Program-made: the position numbers and the translations under genes
Notes under the pieces: generated by a model
The model's input: the letters and a program-made list of their open reading frames with translations, nothing else
What the model was told of the DNA's origin: nothing
The model's database searches: none
DNA from: Agroathelia rolfsii
Lineage: Eukaryota > Basidiomycota > Agaricomycetes > Amylocorticiales > Amylocorticiaceae
Direction of reading: 5' to 3'
NCBI GenBank assembly: GCA_018343915.1
Contig: JABRWF010000006.1
Span: forward strand, 1,674,001 to 1,738,000
Length of the DNA stretch: 64,000 bases
Shown: piece by piece, positions 24,168 to 37,666 of the stretch
Layout of the letters: the number at the start of each line of letters is the position of its first letter
How positions within the stretch are numbered: the stretch's first letter is position 1

Positions 24168-24698
24168 AGGGAAAGGAGCATTTTTCTTTTTGAATTTGAG
24201 CGCATACGATCATACATATCGGCTGCATGCATCAATGAGTTTTCCTTTGTCTGTTAATTCTACTACATGTATTTGCATTACCAATTGGAGTTGAAGTCTC
24301 AGATAAAGGACGTCCCACGACCCCAGAATCGTAAAAACGTCGAGAGCAAACATGACATCTGTATGGCCCAAACCCTCCGCCCACATCGAATAAACTTAGT
24401 TGCAGATGCACTTTCCTATTGTAGATTCACATCTTGAGCACACATTCAAACCCAAGTCGCGCAAATTATGGCATCCAGGTGATTAATTTTTATGCGTCGA
24501 CCAATAGATAGCTAGTTACATGGATATAACAATAATCCAATTGGCACTAGCTAACTTAAGGAGCCATAATAAAAAAAGAAAAGAGAAGAGTAAGAAGAAA
24601 AAGAGCTACGGTGACAACTTCTCTATCTTGATTTTTGTCATACATGTACAACCAACACCTCGCCACATCTCTCTAGTAACTGGGCTATGTGCGACCCT
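24168..24698. other. Intergenic between convergent SPF45 and SDHA genes
   Basis: 531 bases of AT-rich sequence, likely two 3' untranslated regions. A purine-rich stretch (AAAAAAAGAAAAGAGAAGAG) at 24570-24603. No exon seen. Confidence 0.5.
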
Positions 24699-27490
24699 TT
24701 AGTAGGTACGCTTGAAGGGAGGCACCGCCTTGCACTCGTTCTCGTCAAGGGTGTTGGAGATGACACCACGGTAGGTGAGATCGACATTGGGCGACGCAGC
24801 GTCATGCTGGAAGGTCAGAGAGTGCTTCATCCAGTTCTCATCATCACGCTATTGAAGGGTTTATTAGTAAATAGGAGGAAAAAAGGATTTTTTCCCTCGT
24901 ACCTCAGGGAAGTCCTCACGGGCGTGCGCACCACGAGACTCCTTGCGAGCGGCGGCAGAAACGACGGTTTGGACGGCGTTCTGGAGCAAGTTGCGGAGCT
25001 CAAGAGTCTCAACCAAGTCACTAAAGAGAGTATAATCGTCTACGTAAGGATAATTGTACTTTCAATCCGAAACAAATAATATACGCACGAGTTCCAGATC
25101 ATGCTCCTGTCCTTGATGCCGACCTGATCGAAGCTCTTGTAGATTTCGGTGATCTTCTCAACACCCTGGTCGAGAGACTCTTGGGTACTATAAGATAAGA
25201 AAGAAGCGGGTTAGAAAAATGTGGTCGTGATTACTCCGTGGCGCAAAACCAAACTAACCGGAAGACAGCAGCATCAGACTGCATGGCTTTCTGCATATCC
25301 AAGCGGATCTGCGACGTGGGCTTGGGGCCAGAAGAATTCCTGTCAGAAGAAAAAAGATTGAAAGACCGATCAATAAACTCAACGAGTCCAAGCTTTGAGG
25401 AACTACCGCGGCCACTTACCTGATCTTGTCCAAGAACTCAACGCTCTCCAAGCCAGCCTCCTCGGGGATCGCTTTGTGGGGCTTGTTGGGAGTAGAGTTC
25501 TCCGAAATGTGATGCGCACAGGCACGACCAAAGACGACAATATCAAGAAGAGAGTTGGCTCCAAGACGGTTGGCTCCGTGGACTGAGACACAAGCGGCCT
25601 CACCCGCGGCATAGAGACCGGGAACAACCTTATCCTTGCCGTCCTGTGAAAAGGAAAATCACCATCATCAGTACCAGAGAAATAGAAGAAGGGACTAGTG
25701 CTTATCATGAACAAGCATACCTTGTCAAGGGTGATGACCTGTCCGGTGTATTTGGTGGGGATACCACCCACTGCCAAATGTGGTTAGAATACTATATACC
25801 CGCATAAGAAAACGTGTACACTCACTGTTATAGTGGACAGTGGGCAAGACGGGGATAGGCTGCTTAGTGACATCAACACCGGCGAAGATGGCGGCAGTCT
25901 CCGAGATACCAGGCAAGCGCTCGTGGAGGACCGAGGCAGGCAGATGGCTAAGCTGCAGATAAATGTGATCCTTCTCGGGGCCGACACCACGGCCTTCACG
26001 GATTTCGATGGTCATGCTACGCGAGACGACATCACGAGAGGCAAGATCCTTCGCCGTGGGGGCGTAGTTCTCCATGAAGCGCTGACCCTCCGAGTTGAGA
26101 AGGTAACCTCCCTCGCCACGAGAGCCTGAATGAGACAAATTGAGCGTCTATTCGCGCAATCATAATGGGAAGAGAAGCACAATAACCACACTAACCTTCG
26201 GTGATTAAGCAGCCGGCACCGTAGATACCAGTCGGGTGGAACTGGACGAACTCCAGATCCTGAAGGGGCAAGCCGGCACGGGTAACCATAGCGTTACCGT
26301 CACCAGTACAAGTGTGCGCGCTCGTGCAGCTGAAGTAGGCACGTCCGTAACCACCAGTCGCGAGTACCGTGTTGTGTGAGCGGAAGCGATGGAGGGTACC
26401 GTCCTCCATGTTCAAGGCGATAACGCCAACACACTCGCCGTCCTGCATGATGAGATCGAGCGCAAAATACTCGATGAAGAAGTTGGTGTTGTGGCGCAGA
26501 GACTGGCCGTAGAGTGTGTGAAGGAGTGCGTGACCGGTACGGTCGGCGGCGGCGGCGCAGCGGTAGGCCTGTCCACCCTTACCGTACTTGAGCGATTGAC
26601 CACCGAATGCACGCTGGTAAATCTTGCCCTCCTTGGTTCGCGAGAAAGGAACACCAAAGTGCTCGAGCTATGCGAGTTGAGTGATGTAATTCGAATATAG
26701 ACTGGTAGGGGGGAAATTAGATACCTCGTATACAGTGTTGGGTGCCTCACGACACATGTAGTGGATTGCGTCCTGGTCGCCGAGCCAGTCGGAGCCTTTC
26801 ACCTAGAAAGTCAAATACATAAGTTGATGCCATAATAGAATGACTGTTGATACATACCGTGTCATACATGTGCCATCTCCAGTCGTCCTCCGTCATGTTC
26901 TATAATAGTCGTGAAATAGACTGTAAGGAAAGACATTCCTACGTTCTAGCATGAGAACTTACTCCGAGAGCAGCGTTGATACCACCCTACGTTTACACAA
27001 AGTTAATTCACCCGGCTGACACATTATCAAATGAAGCAAGACCACAAACCTGTGCTGCGACGGTATGACTTCTTGTGGGGAAAAGCTTCGTGATACAGGC
27101 CGTCTTGAGACCAGACTCCGCGAGACCGAATGCAGCTCTCAGACCAGCACCACCGGCACCACTAAATAATAATTCCCAGTGAGTAAACTAAGATCATAAT
27201 ATTACCGCACACACACACACACACACACACACACGACTCGGACACTTACACAACAACGGCGTCATATTCGTGCTCGATAAGAGGGTATTTTCCTGAAGTC
27301 CAAGACTAATATAAAGTGCATGTGAGCAGCCGTACTTTCCCGGCTGATAGTTCTTTGTGCTGCACTACTATACCTTGACCTCTTCCGCATTGACGGGGTT
27401 CGTAGCGACGACCTTGCGTGCGGGCGCCGAGCTGGAGAATGCACGCTGCTGGGCACGCAAGATCGCGCGGGGCACAGACTTGCTGAGCAT
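24699..27490 (-). CDS. SDH1: Succinate dehydrogenase flavoprotein subunit, mitochondrial
   Basis: Catalytic subunit of complex II, oxidising succinate to fumarate in the mitochondrial matrix. The presequence [20 protein letters not shown] is followed by the FAD-binding [17 protein letters not shown] and by [12 protein letters not shown], whose His carries covalent FAD. Then come [23 protein letters not shown] sequence, [55 protein letters not shown] (substrate region), [17 protein letters not shown] and [20 protein letters not shown]. The C-terminus has [18 protein letters not shown], the four-helix part, and ends AVPPFKRTY. About eleven exons. A CA microsatellite lies in an early intron. Complete and highly conserved. 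Confidence 0.96.
27208..27234. repeat. (CA)n microsatellite in an SDHA intron
   Basis: Thirteen CA units in the intron just upstream (in gene direction) of the FAD-binding exon. Confidence 0.85.
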
Positions 27491-27832
27491 TGGAGAGTGA
27501 ATGGTAAGGAGAGGTGGTGGTAGTGGTAAGACAACGAATGGGCCGTGCAAGATGTGCGCGGCGAAATCGAGCAAGAGTTGCTTTCGATGCGCTCACGCCT
27601 CTCTATCATCCGACATTTACCGCCGCCGCCCGGCTATAGCAAATTCCACGCACTCCCATTGGCTGTCGGGTGTTATCACATGACTCTTTCTCCACCCGCT
27701 CTCTCGATGGGTATGTTACTCGTCAGTTAGGATCGTGTACAGTATGGTATAGACATCCAGCGGCTAATAATATAAAAACAATATTCCTCTCCCCTCCCTG
27801 CTAGTAAAGCTTCATTATCGTGCCCAGCTAAC
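27491..27832. other. Intergenic: SDHA promoter and TBC1D5-like 3' flank
   Basis: 342 bases upstream of the SDHA ATG. Plus-strand frames here have no family features. No clear TATA box. Confidence 0.5.
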
Positions 27833-30800
27833 TCAGAGCACACCCAGCGGGTCTTGCTGAACCGGTGGAGGTTGATCGGTCTTCTTCTTTGCGCTGTTAT
27901 TACCGGCCGCTGAGGAACTTGTCCGTATAGCAGCAGCAGGCGGTCGATGTGTGGTGCTAGCAGTATGAAGTGTAGAAGAAGTGCGTGGCGGCAGCTGAGG
28001 CAGCAACATAGGCACAGCCGTGCTATCCTGATTATCAGCACCAAAATTCGACGGTGTGCGGTTCCACGGTGCCATGTCACGGAGCTTGGATGAGGAAGAA
28101 GACGTCGATAAAGGTGGTCTATGACTATCTGTTTGCTGCCAAGGGGACTGCCCAGTGGTGGTCATACCACTGCGCGAGCTCGGCGGATGGCGGGGTGCAT
28201 TAGTCCCCGCCGCAGGTCCAGGCGATAACGGATGCGACGTCATCTTGCGCGGGAACGAAGTACTATGAGGTGCGCTGGTTGCACTGGCAGATGGTTTAGG
28301 TATTGAAGGAGCCTCGACCGTAGATCTGCTTATCGTCGACTTGGATTCAGATGAAACGCCAGTGCTCTGCTGCTGCTTCTGCCTTTCCCTCTTCCTCCTT
28401 CTCGCCTCCTCCTCACCAAACAATCTTTCTTCATCAGTCTCGCCCACTTGTCCGCCCATCAACAGATCACGAACATACGCCAAGTTCTCCAGTGCCTCCC
28501 TCTTGCGCTCCTGCAACCCCCTTTGACGCCGTATAGATTCCCCATCATCACGATCATTCCTCGTATCACCAGATGCAGATGCAGACGCAGCACTGTCTTG
28601 CAGCAACAAAACGTCCACAATCCGACTGACAGATTGGCCCAGTAATCGGTCCCGTTTGCGCAATTCCGCCAACTCACTCTCGACTTCTAGACGCGGTCTA
28701 GGCTCCCACGGCGGGCGCTCCTCGATCGGGCGCTCCACCGACAAGGGGAACGACGAAAGTGCATCGGAGGGTGTTGGCGATCTGACGAGAGAAGACGCCA
28801 AGTCTGGGAAATTTTTCTGGATAATAGGGAATAGAGAAGTAGCAGTTTCATAGTTAGCTATGCACAAATGATGATAGCAATATATAAACAAAGTTTCACC
28901 CTGAACTCTGAATATGCACTCATAACGGTCTTGTTAATCCCGAGACTTTCGCCCCTGTCGAGCAGCCCGCGGGCGAGCATCTCCGGTATACTCGCCGCCG
29001 ACTGGTTGCGCGCGTGTGATGCGCCACCAGCTGACTCGAGCATAGGCGCCCGCCCTTCAGGGGTAGGAACAGAACCAGCAGAGCCAAGATGTAATCTCCG
29101 CGCAGGGTCTGACCTTTGTTGTTGCTGATGCTGATAATGATGGGGGTGGGGGGACTGCCTCCCAGAACCCCCCGCGAAAGTAGCGCCTGCCGAGGCGGGC
29201 ACGGCAACCTCAAGCGGAATCCCAAGCATGTTTCTGTTCTCCGAGACGATTGAGCTGCCGGTAGACGACGTGGGTGCCATCTGAAAGGCCAGTGCCTGGC
29301 GAAGGAGGAGCGTGATGTGGTACGGAAGCAAGCCATCGTCTTTGCCTTTTTCCTCGTTCTCGCTGTCGCCATCGCCTTCGTGTGATGTGCCGGGAAGAGG
29401 CGGATAGTGCAAGAGGCAAGTGAGCTTGGCGCTGTAGTCGCCGTGTACTACTGTAGAGAGGGGGGGGGGATACCTTGAATGAACTGAAAGGAAGGTGCTT
29501 CTGAAGGGGAAAGGAATGAAGAAAGCTCACATTGATTCCTGATGCGAACCAACATCGCTACGCATATCCAAGGTACGAGATCGAGTGATGTATCACAGGC
29601 GAACAGCCCATCCCAGAGCAGCATGGCATCGGCGAGAGGAAATTCGCGAGTAAACAATAACCTTAACCAGCGTCTATTGTTTATTTTATTTTTATTTTTT
29701 GATCAAAGCCTAGTAAGCATCCGTTAACACCAGGAAATAAAGAAAAGCTCCTTACATTCCATATATCTGCGGCTCAATCCCAGACCTTTGCAGCGCCTGC
29801 GCCAGGATGGGATCGACGCTCTTCAGGAGCGTCGACTGGATCTGTCCACAAGTCTGTACAATGGGCGCCACATAGTTTGCCGGGTTGACCTGCCCCTCTG
29901 CGACGTTCATATTGACATGACTCGCGAACGCCGACGAGGTAGGCGTAGATATGGAGGACGAGGAGATAGACCCCCCGGCTGCTGCTGCTCCTCCAGCACC
30001 GGTAAGTGTTGATGCTGCTGCTGGGTTCTCGCGCCACTCATACCACTTCCCCGCACCAGCCATCACCGCATCAAAGAGGGCGTACGCATCTGCCGACACC
30101 CAAGCGCGATCACACATCTCCAGGAAATCTCTGGCGCCATCCGAATAGTCTTGTACTTCTTTCCGACTTAGATACGTGCGACTACTGTCATCGTCATCGT
30201 CCCCATCCTCTTTCGGTGCCGTCGAAACGGAATCATAGTCCACGGCATAGTAGATCGGGGCGAGAAGCTCGTGCATCCCCTGGCGATAGCCGATGTGCGC
30301 GTGTATGATGGAGTAAAGATATAGGATGTTGGTCAGTTGGTACTGTACCCTCGGATGACGGAAGTAATCAATGTCTGGAAAGCTGTGATAGTAATTCGAA
30401 GGCAGGGACGTTGGCATCGTTTTCAAAAGGAGAGATAGAAATGACTCATACGTGCGTTCTACGTCCTGGAGAATCGTCTTGCGAAGTTCTAGAGCCGTGA
30501 ACCAATCCGTCCATGGGTTCTATGTAGCAACAAAAGAAAAAGAAAAAGCGATACAACATGAATACAAGTATATTAGTAACAGTATATACACAGGATCCGC
30601 GACGAGCGACCAACTTACCTGACTATCCAGACTGAGCGGATTATTCGTAACAAGATCGCGTGATGACGGCTGCCGATGTGACTCTCTATTAGGAGCCTCA
30701 TACGACCCGGGAACAACAAAGTGTTCTTCGTAGCTCCCATCAGGCGCACGCATCTTGTCTAGCATCGCTTCTCGATACGCATATCTTGCACTTGATTATC

Positions 30801-31302
30801 AAACGTGGTGGCATAATAGACCGTAAGTTAACGATCACCGAGAACAAATACAGACACAAAGAAAGTATGCATCGACGCCTACAGTCGGCTGACACGAACC
30901 TGCGAATCGATCCCAGTGGCAAGAATTCGTCGGGCTTTAGGGGCTCCGTGTTTAATAGAAACGTCTAGGTGTAAGGAAGTGTTGTGTCATTGGAGTAATA
31001 TTACTAAATAGAGGAAATCGACCATCGATAGAAGATGAGGGACGTACTTTCCAGACGATGCTACGGCCTGGGACCACAATCACATTCTGGCTCTGGTTCT
31101 GGGTTTGATTGAGAAACCGGCCACCCAGCACATTGTCTTTGATCCTTGAGAGGGTTGTGCCAGAGTGATAGAGCCTGTCATAGACAGCCCTACATTGGAA
31201 GGGAACAGATGTCGACCGGCTTAGTCTGGTACCAGTAAATCAATGGGTAACCAACTTGATTAGATGAGTGTCAGGCCGTTTGAGATGATCCCCATTGCTC
31301 AT
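27833..31302 (-). CDS. TBC1D5-type Rab GTPase-activating protein
   Basis: A Rab GAP; animal TBC1D5 acts on Rab7 with retromer and in autophagy. Early exons give RAVYDRLYHSGTTLSRIKDN and VIVVPGRSIVWK, then NNPLSLDSQ and NPWTDWFTALELRK. The arginine finger is ILQDVERT (IxxDxxR) and the glutamine finger is YRQGMHELLAPI. Then ARDFLEMCDRAWVSADAYAL, LAQALQRSGIEPQIYGM, RWLRLLFTREFPLADA and LWDGLFACD, the conserved TBC1D5 order. After the TBC domain a long low-complexity tail runs to GVL at the stop (27833), with a charged helix RRQRGLQERKREALENLAYV and Ser/Pro-rich stretches. About eight exons. The start (MSNGDHLKRPDTHL at 31302) is the least certain part. Confidence 0.88.
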
Positions 31303-33219
31303 TGAGGTCGGAGTTGTTGAGCTATGTTGGTGGCTGACTTGATTTGGGATATACAAGTTATGATTAAAATCCTTGGAGCCAGAACTAGTTGTAGCAGTGC
31401 CAATATGCGGTAGGTGGTATTGCCGATGAAGTCAGGGTAGTGTAGTACAGCCTGAGTGGTTATGATGATAAGCCGCACTGCAGGCAAGTGACCTATTACT
31501 ACTGCTACCGGAAGCAAATATAATGGATTGGTATACACTGTGCCGGTAGTTTCTCACGACTTCTCATAGTGATTCTACGCCACTGGCATCGTAAATCCCA
31601 TCAAAAATAGTAAGACCGGATGCATGACAATAATATTCGAGCATATGACAATTTACTCAGGCTATCAAAGGAGCCAAGTTGCCAGTGTACTACTGGTACC
31701 GCCGGACGGCGGTGCTGAAAGTAGACCGACGACGGAAGGAATCGAGGTCCGACGCGGTGGATGGGGGCATGGATGGTCCAGATATTTTTATTTATGGTCG
31801 AACATGAAGAAAGCGGCTGTGCCGCAGCTAATCAGACCGGATTGCCTCCTTTTGCAGCTTGCATATACCATGGCCAAATCCATGGATTAGTTTATTATCC
31901 CATCAGTCCACCATCACCCTTTCTCCTGGCGAACTTGACGCTTGAAGGAAAGGAAGAGGGGCATGAGATCGATGATGGGCATCTAATAGTAATGTCTGGT
32001 CTGGTAACTAGGCACCAAATTGTAGTTACCAAATCGATTCTTGATAGTCCTCTCTCTCCACATCTGCATCGAAGGCGTGCCTGGATGACACCATGGCAGA
32101 AAATAGGTCACGTAGAAACCCAGCTTCAAAGCTTCATTAGTACTAGAACATAATAATAACCTTTCTCAGAGGCATACCAAGCCTGTCTTTTGCGGTTGTC
32201 AAGATCGACCGGGTGGTACGCCCACGATCTTGAAGACCACAGGGATGCAAAGAGAATTCGCCAAGGCATTCAGGAGTGATGTACGATACAAATTGCCAGG
32301 AAAGGATGATATCGTATGGTGATGTATTGGTTCCATCACCAGGGGCAAAGAAGTTGAACGCTGAGCGCAACGTTGAGCATTGATATGCTCTTTTAATCAG
32401 GACTGGATGATGTCCGTCCGGGGCGTTATGTCCCGAATGCGTTCATGCTCTTCGGTCATGAAATTATTTAGTTATGACGTATTGCAGAAAAGGGACGCCT
32501 TGTGGTGGTGATCCAGTTTCAAGCTGTGCACACCATCCATCATCCCAAGAATGGTAGCTGCTGCAGCCACACATGCATTTCTTTTTCATGCGCAGTGGCA
32601 GAGTTAAGGTTGGATAAGACACTGCTGCAGGCAACAAGCGAGTGTCCCATGATCTTGGAGTTCAAGTTCAGCGCAGTGCTCAGTGCCCATCTGGATCCGC
32701 CGGTGGTATCTGTAGCTGCGCCAGTAGTAAAATAATAATAAAATAAAATAAAATGGGAGACAAACAGGACAAATGGCCAACAAGTAAACAAAGCAATCAA
32801 TGTAGAAATCACAACATGATATTATTGTCAGATGCAGTAATGATACCCAGCATCATCTTCCCCGGCCGCTTAACGGCTTAAGCCTGAGCCGGGCATAATC
32901 CATCCAGTCCTCTTGCTTAAAAGTCCTCCGATGGCTGCTTTTCCTCCTCGTCCTCGTTCCTCTGCCGACTTTGTCCTCGTCAGCCTCGGTTCTGTCTCTC
33001 TTGGCTCTCCCGGTCACTGCCTAGTACTTCCCTAGGCCCTCCACAGCTATACCCACATAGCTAGCGAATCCCACCAGGTACTGCGCGTCGCTTCTCCCGA
33101 TTCGGGAGCATAATTGGTGTTGCTGTAATCATACAGCCGTACACCTGCCAGTGCATAGTCATCCCACTCATCTGCCAGTCGTACTCCCACGTTCTGCCTT
33201 CTATCAAACCTTGATCTCC
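31303..33219. other. Intergenic between divergent TBC1D5-like and Zn2Cys6 genes
   Basis: 1.9 kb. A hydrophobic minus-strand frame (31299-31538, 79 codons) ends exactly where the TBC1D5-like ATG begins; it could be part of the leader. Other frames (31624-32153, 32143-32370, 32540-32812) lack family features. From about 32930 to 33060 the plus strand is very pyrimidine-rich (CTCCTCGTCCTCGTTCCTC), as in leaders of fungal transcription-factor genes. Confidence 0.5.
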
Positions 33220-36200
33220 ATGTCTGGCCCATCGTCAAGTTCCAGGAGGAGGAACTCCAATGGTCCATCCATGTAAGTCTACCAGTTGTCTGGTCCAGCA
33301 ATCCCCCATCCCCACTCGTCCTTCAGACATTGACTGATGTGTTGATATTGTAGAACATATGCCTGCGTCGAATGCAAGCGGCACAAGGTAATTAGCGCTA
33401 TCTGCCCTGCCAGCAACACACACATCCTTATACCTCTCTAGGTTGGATGCCACTACGATCGTGGAGAAAAGGCCTGCAGGCGCTGCCGTAAAAACAACAT
33501 CGAATGCACCCCACGCTATCGCAAGCAACGGTCCCCCGCCCCGTAAGCACCACTCTCCATATTACTTGCTACATATATGCACCTAACCACCATGTAATAA
33601 TACTTGTTCTTGGACTCCTCCAGTTCACAGTCTGATTTGATAACTAAGTCAAATGAAAAGGATCGAAAAATCGAGGAGATACTCACCATGATCGAGAGGC
33701 AAAAGATCAGCCAAGAGATCTATGGGTTTCTTGGTCCATCGCCGAATCCACCCTGTTGCTGTGGGGATGGACGTGAGTCTTGTTTAGTCATGGGCGCTTG
33801 GCCACCTGTTCTATACCCTTTCTCTCTCGGACCTTTACCTTATTCCAATGACATGTCTCTGACATCTTTTACTAGTATCTCCAGCGGGATTTAACCCCAC
33901 AGTATCGCCTTTCAACGGTGAATCGGATGTTAACCGTTCAAATGGTAAGTTGTCCTGTCATCATTTATTATTTCTCAAGAAACCCAACATTGATGGGTTT
34001 GTCATATATATATATATGCAGGCCATCATGGGAGTCGCCCCTTCGGTGACCCTGAGTTTCTCAACCACACCCATTTGTCGGATGAGGTTATTGATGAGTT
34101 GTTCAGACTGTAAGCAAACCCTCTATCTATATGTCGTGATGAATTCTCCGTAACTAGTTGGTTGCATGACACAGATACTTTACAAGGATCAATGTATGCT
34201 ATATGCTTCGTAAATCAAGCCACATGATTAATTCACACACACCCTCTTTTCTTATTTTCTATACAGCCCTTCTTCTCCATCCTCGATCCTAGTCTGCACA
34301 CACCCCAAACCCTACGGCGCCAGTCTCACTTTCTCTTTACCGTTAGTGAGTATATGCACGCATCGTACATAGTTTATGGCTGTCTCACTACCACCACTAC
34401 CATGGCTATTGTTACTGTCATCGAAATAATCATCTCCACTATCTCCATGATCATCATTCGCATCAATCTCAACCTTAACCAATAACAACAATAACCATTC
34501 GCCACCACCGCCACCACCACTTGCTCAAACCAACAGTCTGCGCCACCGCCTCCCGACACTACACCGCCAATGCAAACCTATACCCCCTCGCGATGAAGTT
34601 CGCCGTGTTCGAGGTGAAGCAGGCTATGACGTACGGCCTCAAGGACGTCTACACCTGCCAGGCGTACCTTCTCATGGCCGTCTATCCTGTACCGCAGCGG
34701 AGGTGGGCGGAGGATAAGTCTTGGGAACTCATGGGCTTGGCTATCCAGTCAGTGTTTCTTCTATTTTTGTTAAAAAAAAAATAACAATAACAAAAACTCT
34801 CATGGATCTAGACTGGCAATGGAATTGAAGTTGAACGAAGTATCCGACATACCCGACGAGAAAGAACGTCTGAACCGAACGAGAACATGGTTCAATGTTT
34901 TTTGGTGCATATATTCTTCTCTTATACACGTCTTGTATTCATATATTTAACAAACTTGCGTATACACATAGCGTCGATGCAAGCCATGCAACACAGTTTG
35001 GGAAACCGTCTATGCCACGCGATCCTCCCGTTGACCAGTGCCGGACGTGGTACAAAACATCACCGAATCAGTTGCCGTATGATCTGCATCTTTGTAAGTA
35101 TATCCTTGTAAACAATTCTTATATCCATGGTAACTTTTCTTCCTTTTCTCCTTTTGGGGCGTAAATAGGCACGTATGTCGAACTTTTGTCGGTCATGACT
35201 GAGTTCCGCGCTGCTACGGTTAATAACAACGACGAGTCAAAGGCAAGTAGGAGTCCAGATCAAAACATTTATTATTTTTATTTATTTCAAGAATGATTAC
35301 CTTTGTTAGACACATGAGATGCCTCGCATCGTTGAAGCTTACGACAAGAAGCTCTCCGCCGTTATCGAGGTGTGGCTGCAAAGGTTTGCAGAGACGCCAA
35401 TTCCAGGAGGTTTTTATTTTTTATTTCTGCTTTACGCACTTGTATCGTATATCTGACTTAGGCTCTTGAATGAAGAAAGTAAATCGATTTGCCAATACCG
35501 TCAAAAGCTGACCGAAATGTAAGTTTACCCGTCCCATCTTTCATTTATTTTTATTTCAGTCGATTGATCTTGGATGACCGTTCGTGTAGGATCACATCTT
35601 ACTTGCGCCTTGTCGTTTTGTCATCCGGCTTCCAGCCTGCCACAAAAACCAAAGGCGGCCTGACACGGGACTCGTATATTGTGCAAAAGGTACGCGCACG
35701 CTGTTACCGCCGCCATTATCCGATCGGCTGTTCAATGTCTCATTTAACTTATTTATTCATTTATTTTTATATATCCTAAGTCTATATCGGCCGCGCACAA
35801 TGTCGTGTCGATTATGATGAACGACCTGTTCAACTCCGGTTTCTTGCAGTGGTCCATGTCTGCTCATTTCCTCTACGTCTCGTTTGCAGCGGCGTTCCTA
35901 CTCAACGTAAGCAATCAAGTCGACTTTGCTACCTATTATTACTCTATCCCTTGTACCATACACATCTCTCAATGACAATGTTGACTTATGCCATTATCAT
36001 ATAGCTCCTACGACCGCGTCTCTCTCGTCTGCTAACGGACACACAAAAGGTTGAGATCATTGAAAGCGTGGACAGGCTCATTGGTATCTTGTGCTCTGGC
36101 CGTGTAGCCCTCGACAAACGTCATGCTCCGGCTCTGTATGCTCGCATGCTGTGGTCGCTGCTCCAAAAGTACCGCAGTACCGATAGCACCACAGCTACCA

Positions 36201-36895
36201 CAGCTCCGGGATCGTCTTTCCCTGTTGGTCCTGCCTCCAACGGTGGTCTTTTGGGCCACAACAACGGTAACAGCTATACCGGCGCCATGCTAGCGCCACC
36301 AGCTCCACTGCCTACCTTGGCACATCTCCAACTGCCCCAGGATGGTGGCGGCACCAATGGCAACACCACAACAGGTAACACCATGGACATGTTCATCGAC
36401 AGCTCCACCGTCGCCGTCAACTGGCCCGACATCTCCCAGGCCGAGGAGCAGCCGGTATACATGACCAGCTCACCCACGAGTAGCGACGAGTTCTCGGTCC
36501 AGCACAGGCCTGAAGAGCCTGTCATGGACTTTAGCATGAACAACTTTCTCAACTCGGCCGTCCATTTCGGTGCTGCCGGTGTGTCTGGTTTTGGTTTTGG
36601 TGGTGTTGGTAACGGCGGCGCCGGCTTTGGTGGTCAGAATGATGCCGGTGCTGCTGCTAATGGTGGTGCTCGCAGCATGTTCCTCAACGATGGCAGCATG
36701 GCGGGCACATTCTATGGCGGTTATCCCGGATTTCATGGTCTGTCAGAGGTGCCGGCTACAATGTATCGGTTCCATCATCCTTCCTCTGCTGTCCCAACGG
36801 CAGGGCCAGTAGGTAGTACGGAGACAGACACGGTCGGTTCAAATGTCATGTTCGGGCATTCGTACATGGCTGGACAGGGGTATAGTCCTTGTTAA
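33220..36895 (+). CDS. Zn2Cys6 fungal-specific transcription factor
   Basis: Nuclear DNA-binding regulator. Exon 1 encodes MSGPSSSSRRRNSNGPSM. The zinc cluster follows over two exons: YACVECKRHKVGCHYD and KACRRCRKNNIECTPRYRK, spacing C-x2-C-x6-C-x8-C-x2-C-x6-C. A short coiled coil (KSNEKDRKIEEILTMIERQK) comes next. The middle-homology domain includes FGDPEFLNHTHLSDEVID, ASRHYTANANLYPLAMKFA, DVYTCQAYLLMAVYP, RRWAEDKSWELMGLAIQ, NRTRTWFNVFWC and DASHATQFGKPSMPRDPP. The C-terminus (from about 36180) is rich in Gly, Ser, Thr and Asn with GFGFGGVGNGGAGFGG and ends MAGQGYSPC. About 13 exons. The last large exon starts near 36004. The target pathway is not indicated by its neighbours. Confidence 0.88.
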
Positions 36896-37666
36896 GGAAT
36901 TAGGGCAAGAGTGTTCGCTCACTCGTTCTACAGTGATACGGAAGTTGGGCTGGTTAACCTGCTATTCCCTTTTGCGTGTACGAATACTTACTAGCCGCGT
37001 TCTTGCGTCCTATTCCTCTTTTCTCTTTCATCAAAAGCGTTCTTATCGTTTCGTGGCTGATTAACATTCGTTGTTCATATTATCTTTTCCTTTTTTTTCT
37101 TTTTCTTTTCTTCTTCTTTTCTCTGATCTTCTATCTTCCGTCTTTATTCCTGATTTCGATTTTTCTTGCGTTGTTCTTTTATCTCCTTATTACCACCATA
37201 CAGGCTCAAGCTATGCCAACCAAACATTTCCTCCATCCTTTTCGTTTCTTTCGTTTCTGCCTGTACCCCGGACCCGTCTTTCTAATTGCCTTGACCATTA
37301 CATAAATTATCTATCGGCATCACTTGATCTTATCTCTATATCAGCTCTGTCCTTTTCACTACAGTTGTCTAGCTTTCCCCCTTAATACATAACGAATCTT
37401 ACGTTTTCTTATCTTGCTCCCACGTAACAAATCTCTCTTTTCCGTTGAAATGACGTAGCATTGCAGTATATAACGGAAATTGCGTAAGGTACAATTTAGA
37501 TCATGATGCTATTAATCGTAAAAATTGCGTCCAATCATAAGAGAAAAAGAAAAATGCAACAAAAATGCCAAAGAGACAAGTACAAAAATATGAGAAAGGA
37601 TGGTTATACAGCACAGCGAAGTATTAGAAGAGATACTGGACAATCACAAAGGGATTTTTTGTGCAT
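36896..37666. other. Intergenic between convergent genes
   Basis: 771 bases. 36990-37390 is strongly pyrimidine-rich on the plus strand (TCTTTTTCTTTTCTTCTTC near 37095), probably the 3' untranslated region of the Zn2Cys6 gene. The chance frames in it (36976-37385) are Phe/Leu/Ser-rich only because of the TTC/CTT bias. Confidence 0.55.

Noticed and set aside
32143..32370. Minus-strand 75-codon frame starting MRSAFNFFAPGDG
   Set aside because: Protein-like at first sight but isolated, with no splice partners and no recognised family.
36976..37385. Phe/Leu/Ser-rich plus-strand frames that look membrane-like
   Set aside because: They arise from a pyrimidine-rich 3' flank (TTC/CTT runs), overlap in two frames and have no family features.
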